41,971 nt of DNA, taken from an uncultured Prevotellaceae bacterium. Its GTDB lineage: Bacteria > Bacteroidota > Bacteroidia > Bacteroidales > Bacteroidaceae. Numbering within the stretch: the first letter of the stretch is position 1; the number at the start of each line of letters is the position of its first letter. This document shows, one piece after another, positions 18,374 to 24,230 of the stretch. The position numbers and the translations under genes were made by a program. The notes below the pieces were generated by a model. The model saw only the letters and a program-made list of their open reading frames with translations. It was not told where the DNA came from and did no database searches. The stretch lies in contig CACXJZ010000044.1 in the NCBI GenBank assembly GCA_902768105.1, positions 1 through 41,971 on the forward strand, written 5' to 3'.

Positions 18374-19084
18374 TTATATCTTCAAAATATTGAATATGTT
18401 ATAGTTAATATCGTGGTCGAAGACGTCCTCATGGTCGTGCGCTTTCGTAAATTTTACCACACGGATGGTGACGGGCAGCACCATCACCTCGTAGAGCGTC
18501 TTCAGCGTCACCTGCGAAATCATCAGCGAGGGCATCTCCTCCCAAGGTATCACACCGCCCAGCGCCAAGGGGAAGAAGATAATGGAGTCGGCCATCTCTC
18601 CAAACACCGTGCTCCAGATAGCGCGGGCCGAGAAGTTCTTGGCAAACGATGCCGACCCCTCAGTCCTCAGCTTCATCTTCGACATGACGTAGGCATTGAT
18701 GAACGAGCCTGCAATAAAGGCGATAAACGACGCGGCGGCGATGCGCGGCGCCAGTCCGAAGATGACATGGAACCCCTCGTCGCCGTGCCAATAGTCTGCT
18801 CCGGGAATCCAGTCGGCTATGGCTCCGAAGATGACAAAGAGAAAGTTCATGGCGAAACCCATCCAGATGAGCATGCGCGCACGACGGTATCCCCACACCT
18901 CGCAGACCACATCGTTGATGATGTACGAGACGGGAAACACGATGATACCCGCAGTCAGGTTGATGGGTCCGAACGACAGCTGCTTGGTTTCCAGCACGTT
19001 TGCCGTTATCAGACAAACACAGAACAGCGTGCCGAAAAACATAAACAGCACACTGACCTTCTGATTCTCTCTGTTATCGCTCAT
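18374..19084 (-). CDS. yhhQ: Queuosine precursor transporter, YhhQ/VUT family
   Basis: 236 residues with about six membrane helices. Family motifs are visible: LITANVLETKQ, LTAGIIVFPVSYIINDVVCEVWGYRRAR, and FGEMADSIIFF near the end. YhhQ proteins import preQ0/preQ1 across the inner membrane. The ATG overlaps the stop of metY by four bases, so translation is coupled. A histidine/aspartate-rich tail (KAHDHEDVFDHDINYN) follows the last helix. Followed by queF. Confidence 0.94.
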   Translation of the reverse strand: MSDNRENQKVSVLFMFFGTLFCVCLITANVLETKQLSFGPINLTAGIIVFPVSYIINDVVCEVWGYRRARMLIWMGFAMNFLFVIFGAIADWIPGADYWHGDEGFHVIFGLAPRIAAASFIAFIAGSFINAYVMSKMKLRTEGSASFAKNFSARAIWSTVFGEMADSIIFFPLALGGVIPWEEMPSLMISQVTLKTLYEVMVLPVTIRVVKFTKAHDHEDVFDHDINYNIFNILKI

Positions 19085-20367
19085 ATGATGGTATTTAGCG
19101 CCTGCTTGAGGTCATCAAGGATATCCTCCACGTCTTCAATGCCTACAGAAAGGCGGATGAGGTCAGGAGCCACGCCAGCCTCGCGCAACTGCTCGTCAGA
19201 GAGCTGACGATGGGTGTGGCTGGCAGGGTGCAGCACGCAGGTACGTGCATCGGCCACGTGGGTCACGATGGCAATCATCTTCAGCGAGTCCATAAATTGC
19301 ACGGCCGTCTCACGGGTACCCTTTAGTCCGAAGGCAATAACGCCACACGAGCCGTTGGGCAGATACTTCTGTGCCAGTTCGTAGCACTCGTCGCCCTTCA
19401 GTCCGCTGTAGTGTACCCATGCCACGCGTTCGTCCTGCTTCAGGAACTCTGCCACGCGCTGTGCGTTCTCGCAATGACGCTGCATGCGCAGGTAAAGCGT
19501 CTCCAGTCCGAGGTTCAACAGGAAAGCGTTCTGGGGTGCAGGAATGCTGCCCAGGTCACGCATGAGCTGTGCCACGAGCTTGGTCATATAGGCCATCTTT
19601 CCGAACTTCTTGGTATAGGTCAGTCCGTGGTACGACTCGTCAGGCGTGCAGAGGCCGGGGAACTTGTCTGCATGGGCATCCCAGTCGAAGTTACCGCTAT
19701 CCACCACACAGCCGCCTACCTGCGTAGCGTGTCCGTCCATATACTTCGTGGTAGAATGCGTCACGATGTCGGCACCCCACTCAAAGGGACGGCAGTTGAT
19801 GGGCGTGGGGAACGTGTTGTCCACAATCAGGGGCACGCCATGCTTGTGGGCAATGCGCGCAAACTTCTCAATGTCGAGCACCTTACAGCCCGGATTCGAG
19901 ATGGTCTCGCCAAACAGCGCCTTCGTGTTCGGACGGAACGCCTTGTCAATCTCCTCCTCCGAAGCCTCCTGGCTGACGAACGTACACTCGATGCCAAGCT
20001 TCTTCAGCGTCACACCGAACAGGTTGTACGTGCCACCATAAATTTCGTTCGAGGTCACGAAGTGGTCGCCCGCCTCGCAGATATTGAAGATAGCGTAGAA
20101 GTTGGCAGCCTGTCCTGACGACGTGAGCATGGCCCCTACTCCACCCTCCAGCGCGCAAATCTTGCTTGCTACGGCATCGTTGGTGGGGTTCTGCAAACGG
20201 GTATAGAAGTAACCCTCCTTCTTCAGGTCGAAGAGGTCGGCCATTTCTTCCGTGTTATCATACTTGAATGTAGTGCTTTGCACGATGGGCAAAACGCGTG
20301 GGTCGCCGTTCTTCGGCTCCCATCCAGCCTGGACGCAGAGCGTCGCTTTCTTATAGTTCTTTTCCAT
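19081..20367 (-). CDS. metY: O-acetylhomoserine aminocarboxypropyltransferase (sulfhydrylase)
   Basis: 428 residues from the chosen ATG at 20367. A Cys/Met-metabolism PLP enzyme: TLCVQAGWEPKNGDPRVLPI at the N terminus, SSGQAANF, NEIYGGTYNLF, VDNTFPTP, and the PLP lysine K208 in THSTTKYMDGH, then TRETAVQFMDSLKMI and ARTCVLHPASHTH. The ~430-residue length and the insert after DPRVLPI fit MetY rather than MetB. It forms homocysteine from O-acetylhomoserine and sulfide. The frame is open 13 codons further upstream, but a complete promoter (20377-20407) lies in that stretch, fixing the start. It is the first gene of a five-gene run. Confidence 0.93.
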   Translation of the reverse strand: MEKNYKKATLCVQAGWEPKNGDPRVLPIVQSTTFKYDNTEEMADLFDLKKEGYFYTRLQNPTNDAVASKICALEGGVGAMLTSSGQAANFYAIFNICEAGDHFVTSNEIYGGTYNLFGVTLKKLGIECTFVSQEASEEEIDKAFRPNTKALFGETISNPGCKVLDIEKFARIAHKHGVPLIVDNTFPTPINCRPFEWGADIVTHSTTKYMDGHATQVGGCVVDSGNFDWDAHADKFPGLCTPDESYHGLTYTKKFGKMAYMTKLVAQLMRDLGSIPAPQNAFLLNLGLETLYLRMQRHCENAQRVAEFLKQDERVAWVHYSGLKGDECYELAQKYLPNGSCGVIAFGLKGTRETAVQFMDSLKMIAIVTHVADARTCVLHPASHTHRQLSDEQLREAGVAPDLIRLSVGIEDVEDILDDLKQALNTII

Positions 20368-20376
20368 AACTAGCCG

Positions 20377-20407
20377 CAAAGGTAGTGCAAACCGAGCAAA
20401 ATGCAAA
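20377..20407 (-). promoter_or_regulatory. Promoter of the metY-yhhQ-queF-OadA-araC unit
   Basis: On the minus strand: TTTG (20404-20407), 19 bases, TACCTTTG (20377-20384), nine bases before the metY ATG. Full consensus match; the transcript would have almost no leader. Confidence 0.78.
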
Positions 20408-20459
20408 ATAAATTATGATTTTTTGCATTTTTACATTCTCTAATTATTTCATTTTTCTT

Positions 20460-20467
20460 TACCTTTG
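20460..20467 (+). promoter_or_regulatory. -7 box of the GH2 gene
   Basis: TACCTTTG, 25 bases before the GH2 ATG; no TTTG at the correct -33 distance. Confidence 0.55.
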
Positions 20468-20492
20468 TACCCAAAATCAATAATTCATCAAA

Positions 20493-22319
20493 ATGAGAAA
20501 GCTACTTACAATCGTCCTGCTCGCCTCGTGGCTGAGCGTAGGATTCGCACAGAACGAGGTGCCAGCACCCCAGAACGTCTATGCACGCCAGAGTATATCG
20601 CTGAACGGCGACTGGAACTATTTTGTCGATGTGCAGGAACAAGGTTACTACGACTATCGCATGCAGCCCACGCCTTGGGGATATTTCCTCAATGCCAAGC
20701 CACAGCGGCCGTCAGACCTCGTGGAGTACGACTTCGACCAGTCGCCCGTGATGCACGTGCCCGGCGACTGGAACACACAGGACGAGCGGCTCTTCTTCTA
20801 CGAGGGAACGGTGTGGTTCAAGCGCGACTTCACCCTCCCATCACCCACCAGCCCTCAGCCATCAGCCAAATACCTGCTCTACTTCGGCGCCGTCAACTAC
20901 GAGGCTATCGTGTTTGTCAACGGCAAGAAGGTGGGACGTCACGTGGGCGGCTTCACACCCTTCTGCTACGACGTGACCGAGCTCGTGAAGCCAGGTAAGA
21001 ACTTCGTCATCGTGAAGGTTGATAACAAGCGCCATCAGGACAACGTACCCACGCGCAACTTCGACTGGTGGAACTACGGCGGCATCACGCGCGACGTGCT
21101 GCTGCTCACCGTCGGCGACACCTACATTGACGATTACACGCTGCAGCTCGACAGGACCACAGCCGGCAAGAAGCGCATCATCAACTTCTCGCTGGCACTC
21201 AACAAGCCCGCGGCCGGCGAGAATATCACACTTTCCATCCCAGAGCTAAAGATCAAGCAGAAATACACCACCGATGCTGAAGGAAAGGTCAATGCACAGC
21301 TCCCCGTTCCCAACTCTCAATTAAAGCTATGGTCGCCCGAAACGCCCAAACTCTACAATGTGGAGATTACACGCGGCGACGAGCGCATCAGCGACGAGAT
21401 AGGATTCCGCACCATTGAGACACGTGGCCGACAGCTGCTGCTCAACGGCAAGCCCATCTTCCTGCGCGGTGTCTGTGCCCATGAGGAGACAGCCTACACC
21501 AGCCGCCGGTGCAACAGCGCCGCCGATGCCGACACGCTGCTGGCGTGGGCACGCGACATGGGCTGCAACTTCCTGCGACTGGCCCACTACCCCCACAACG
21601 AGCACGCCGTACGCGAAGCAGAGCGACAGGGCTTCCTGCTGTGGTCGGAGATACCTGTCTATTGGACCATCTCATGGACGAACGACCAGACCTACGCCAA
21701 TGCTGAGCGCCAACTCAAGGACATGATCCGCCGCGACAAGAACCGTGCAGCCATCATCATCTGGTCGCTGGCCAACGAGACACCCCACGGCAATGCCCGC
21801 GACAGCTTCCTCGGCCGTCTGGCAACGACGGCACGCCAGCAGGACAGCACGCGTCTGCTCTCTATGGCGATGGAGGTGACGGGAGCCTCCAACTTTGTCA
21901 ACCGTCTGCAGGACAACATGAACAAGTATGTCGATGTGGTCAGTTTCAACCAGTACATCGGCTGGTATCGCGACGTCAACGATGCACCACGCATGAAGTG
22001 GGAGATTCCCTACGAGAAGCCTGTCATCATCAGCGAGTTTGGCGGAGGTGCCAAGGCCGGCTACCACGGCGACAAGAACCAGCGCTGGACGGAGGAGTTC
22101 CAGGAGAACCTCTATCGTGAGAACCTCGCCATGCTGGAAAAGATTGAGGGACTGAGCGGCACCTGCCCCTGGGTGCTCAAGGACTTCCGTTCGCCGCGCC
22201 GTCCCCTGCCCGGCATTCAGGACCTCTTCAACCGCAAGGGCCTGGTTTCCGACCAAGGTCAGCGCAAGCGTGCCTTCTACGTCATGAAGGAGTGGTACCG
22301 TCAAAAAGCTGAACGCTGA
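20493..22319 (+). CDS. Secreted glycoside hydrolase family 2 enzyme
   Basis: 608 residues with a signal peptide (residues 1-19, cut before QNEV). Three GH2 parts are seen: the sugar-binding jelly roll (SLNGDWNYFVD, PGDWN, FGAVNYEAIVFVNGKKVG), the Ig-like sandwich, and the TIM barrel from ~residue 318 (LNGKPIFLRGVCAHEE, NFLRLAHYPHNEHA). The acid/base is E429 in SLANETPHG and the likely nucleophile is E515 in IISEFGGG. Activity could be beta-galactosidase, beta-glucuronidase or related; sequence alone does not decide it. Residues 115-125 (LPSPTSPQPSA) interrupt the jelly roll and are encoded by four degenerate heptamers. The stop lies three bases from that of the convergent fucose-isomerase-like gene. 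Confidence 0.9.
   Translation: MRKLLTIVLLASWLSVGFAQNEVPAPQNVYARQSISLNGDWNYFVDVQEQGYYDYRMQPTPWGYFLNAKPQRPSDLVEYDFDQSPVMHVPGDWNTQDERLFFYEGTVWFKRDFTLPSPTSPQPSAKYLLYFGAVNYEAIVFVNGKKVGRHVGGFTPFCYDVTELVKPGKNFVIVKVDNKRHQDNVPTRNFDWWNYGGITRDVLLLTVGDTYIDDYTLQLDRTTAGKKRIINFSLALNKPAAGENITLSIPELKIKQKYTTDAEGKVNAQLPVPNSQLKLWSPETPKLYNVEITRGDERISDEIGFRTIETRGRQLLLNGKPIFLRGVCAHEETAYTSRRCNSAADADTLLAWARDMGCNFLRLAHYPHNEHAVREAERQGFLLWSEIPVYWTISWTNDQTYANAERQLKDMIRRDKNRAAIIIWSLANETPHGNARDSFLGRLATTARQQDSTRLLSMAMEVTGASNFVNRLQDNMNKYVDVVSFNQYIGWYRDVNDAPRMKWEIPYEKPVIISEFGGGAKAGYHGDKNQRWTEEFQENLYRENLAMLEKIEGLSGTCPWVLKDFRSPRRPLPGIQDLFNRKGLVSDQGQRKRAFYVMKEWYRQKAER
20838..20865 (+). repeat. Four degenerate heptamers inside the GH2 gene
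   Basis: CCATCAC, CCACCAG, CCCTCAG and CCATCAG in tandem (28 bases), encoding the Pro/Ser-rich insert at residues 115-125. A heptamer gain or loss would shift the reading frame. Confidence 0.6.
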
Positions 22320-22322
22320 TAA

Positions 22323-23513
22323 TCAGTATTCCATCTCCTCCAATAGGTCATGATGATGACCTGGCAGGATGATGTGATGGTTTCCGATGGGATTCGTCAG
22401 GAAATAGGAAGCCTGGCTAGGGTGTGACAATTGGATGACCTGCTGGGTTCTGCACAGGTCTGATTTTGCCTGGTTGCGAATCAACTCGCCCTCTTCGATG
22501 AAGAAGCGGGAGAGGTCGCCTGATACCTTGAAGATGGTGACGGGTCCTTCCTTCATATATCCTCGGATGCCCACACCGATGCCCGATTCAAAATGGGTGT
22601 CAAACTCATAGCGTTCCACCAGATTAAGAGGTATCGTGCAGTGGGCAAACAGCATCTCGCCTGTTTCTGGGTTGATGGAAGCCGGATTTGCCTGGAAACC
22701 GCTGACACCAAGTAACGCTTGGACAATCATCATGGAGAGCATTGCAGGGACATCCCCCTCGCAGCCTGCCACGATACCCTCAGCATTTAGTTTCGCCAAT
22801 GCCAGACAACCAGTGTTGTGAACAGCCGTCAACAGATCGAAACAACGGATGGTGAAGCCTTGTAGCTGATGCCGTTCAACAATCGTTCTCAGGGCATCGT
22901 AGATTTGTTCAGCAACGGGCAAAGCATTCCTGATGGCATCCGTTGGGGCCTGTTCATTCGTTGCCCGTAGGGGCGTAACGACCATGACGTCCAACAGTTC
23001 CTGCATCGGGATGTCTATAAGGCTGATGCCCAAACGTCGCATAACGGCCTCCTTGTCAGCATGACTTGAAATCAGCCAGTCGGAAGGCTCGCCAATAATT
23101 CCTAATCGACATCCTTTCAGCGACTTCCGCGCCTCTCCAACCTTTGCCAACAGACGGATGCGTTTGGAGATATAATCAGCATCACCATGAATAATCTCCC
23201 CCTTGAAATCGTTTTGACGCAGATATGACAGAATCTCCATGGATGCTGCCAGCGAATTGCTCTTACCAGAGGTGAGCAGATAAAACGGGCGCTCAGACTT
23301 GGCCCTCAGTTCTGGAAGCAAACGCTTGAAGATTCCTTCCGTGCCACCTGTCCGTACATAGATCAGGTCGAGTGAATGGGTGCCATAATCAGCATAGTCG
23401 CTGCCTTTAAACTCATAAGCGACATCAAGACTGTTCAGAAACTCCTGAGTCACCGCACCCACAGCCTGTTCATCGTGCAGTTCCGATGTTAACGTGTAAA
23501 CACCAATATTCAT
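22323..23513 (-). CDS. L-fucose/L-arabinose isomerase-like protein
   Basis: 396 residues, cytoplasmic. Residues ~1-150 form Rossmann-like segments (LDLIYVRTGGTEG, PFYLLTSGKSNSLAASMEIL), and the C-terminal half has CEGDVPAMLSMMIVQALLG, the conserved acidic metal-binding motif of fucose-isomerase-type folds, then HCTIPLNL and FESGIGVGIRG. It matches the fucose-isomerase-like family rather than true FucI (~590 residues), so ketose/aldose isomerisation of an unidentified sugar is an inference. It converges on the GH2 gene, which may release its substrate. A promoter lies ~195 bases upstream (23709-23740), leaving a long structured leader. Confidence 0.8.
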   Translation of the reverse strand: MNIGVYTLTSELHDEQAVGAVTQEFLNSLDVAYEFKGSDYADYGTHSLDLIYVRTGGTEGIFKRLLPELRAKSERPFYLLTSGKSNSLAASMEILSYLRQNDFKGEIIHGDADYISKRIRLLAKVGEARKSLKGCRLGIIGEPSDWLISSHADKEAVMRRLGISLIDIPMQELLDVMVVTPLRATNEQAPTDAIRNALPVAEQIYDALRTIVERHQLQGFTIRCFDLLTAVHNTGCLALAKLNAEGIVAGCEGDVPAMLSMMIVQALLGVSGFQANPASINPETGEMLFAHCTIPLNLVERYEFDTHFESGIGVGIRGYMKEGPVTIFKVSGDLSRFFIEEGELIRNQAKSDLCRTQQVIQLSHPSQASYFLTNPIGNHHIILPGHHHDLLEEMEY

Positions 23514-23567
23514 AGTCTTCAGTTTTTAATATGCCTGTTACCTATCCCTGTGCCATCTGTGTCATCT

Positions 23568-23621
23568 CATAAAAAGGAGGTATAGCTCGACAGCCCGAAG
23601 GGGACCGAGCGCTTCCTTATG
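23568..23621 (-). promoter_or_regulatory. Folded leader / possible attenuator of the fucose-isomerase-like gene
   Basis: A rod-like dyad of four nested stems: CATA/TATG, AGGAGG/CTTCCT, GCTCG/CGAGC, and CCC/GGG on the plus strand. In gene sense the loop is TTCG closed by C-G pairs (a stable tetraloop), and the structure ends in five T residues, as in an intrinsic terminator. It lies between the promoter and the ATG, so it could be an attenuator or the end of a ~135-base small RNA. No known riboswitch class recognised. Confidence 0.5.
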
Positions 23622-23708
23622 TCTGTGTTTATTTATCTCAGCCCATAGGCATCATTGTTTTAGGGTAATACATTATTTATTACTTGCGTTCCTTTCGGAT
23701 TGCACCTG

Positions 23709-23740
23709 CAAAAATACGAAAAGATTTCGATAATGACAAG
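23709..23740 (-). promoter_or_regulatory. Promoter of the fucose-isomerase-like gene (or leader RNA)
   Basis: On the minus strand: CTTG (23737-23740), 20 bases, TATTTTTG (23709-23716). One mismatch in the -33 box. Confidence 0.5.
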
Positions 23741-23760
23741 AAAAACATATTTTTTTATGA

Positions 23761-23953
23761 TAACAGGGGAAAAAACACGATGATACATCCGTTGTAACAC
23801 AAGCGTTCCTGGGAGGGGATGAAGAGATAGGTGCCATGAAACGAATGGATAGGTACTACCTTTCGATTGTTTGCGTACGCGCAAACGACCATTCGCGTAC
23901 GCGCAAACAACCGTTTGCGTAGGCGCAAAAGCTGAACGCAAAAACGACAAGGG
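23761..23953. repeat. Dispersed repeat copy A
   Basis: About 190 bases aligning with 41604-41780 on the opposite strand at high identity, with one 15-base insertion. The core 23869-23932 is 64 bases identical between copies and holds three palindromic units, the first GTTTGCGTACGCGCAAAC, then similar units at 23892-23908 and 23913-23930. Frames across it are open but no family is recognised, and I regard it as non-coding. Confidence 0.85.
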
Positions 23954-23969
23954 CAATTCTTGAAAAAAG

Positions 23970-24000
23970 TTGGTGCTTTCAGGAAAAGGCCGTACCTTTG
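23970..24000 (+). promoter_or_regulatory. Promoter of an unassigned transcript between repeat A and the GH31 terminator
   Basis: TTGG (23970-23973), 19 bases, TACCTTTG (23993-24000). Good spacing, one -33 mismatch. Downstream are only tiny frames: 15 codons at 24005-24052 and 29 codons at 24070-24159. Confidence 0.55.
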
Positions 24001-24069
24001 CGGTATGTCTAGGAGTCGAGAGGAAGCCGAGAAGGCCGGCTGCTGCAAATAAGTCCATGAGATTATCAC

Positions 24070-24159
24070 ATGCAGCGCAAGAAAATCTCGCGTGAACAGT
24101 GTCTGATGCTCAACCGGCTTGCAGAGGAAATTGCAAATACACCCTACTTCCCGTTATGA
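24070..24159 (+). CDS. Possible 29-residue small protein
   Basis: ATG to TGA, ending TPYFPL, with a basic start (MQRKKISREQC) and a helical middle (MLNRLAEEIA). It lies 70 bases after a good plus-strand promoter and directly before a palindrome and a strong hairpin terminator, so the region is probably transcribed. No family recognised; it may equally be part of a small RNA or the remnant of a longer gene. Confidence 0.3.
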   Translation: MQRKKISREQCLMLNRLAEEIANTPYFPL

Positions 24160-24177
24160 AAGGTGCCGGTACCTTTC
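24158..24177. repeat. Near-perfect 20-bp palindrome next to the GH31 terminator
   Basis: GAAAGGTGCCGGTACCTTTC with one mismatched pair. It shares AAAGGTGCC with the neighbouring terminator stem. Confidence 0.5.
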
Positions 24178-24182
24178 AAGAT

Positions 24183-24221
24183 AAAAGGTGCCAAGTTTTA
24201 TATAGAAACCTGGCACCTTTT
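24183..24221. terminator. Bidirectional terminator downstream of GH31
   Basis: Arms 24183-24198 and 24206-24221 form a 16-bp stem with one mismatch and a seven-base loop; each strand ends in TTTT. It ends the minus-strand operon nine bases past the GH31 stop and can also stop the short plus-strand transcript. Confidence 0.85.
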
Positions 24222-24230
24222 AAATGATGA

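Noticed and set aside
23622-23702. TPP-riboswitch-like GGGCTGAGA in the leader of the fucose-isomerase-like gene
   Set aside because: Only the CTGAGA core is present. The 5' GGGG half and the ACC-CTGAT thi-box partner are missing, and the gene is not thiamine-related.
23869-23932. CRISPR-like short palindromic repeats
   Set aside because: Three units of ~18 bases with 4-5 base gaps; spacers are far too short and there are no cas genes.
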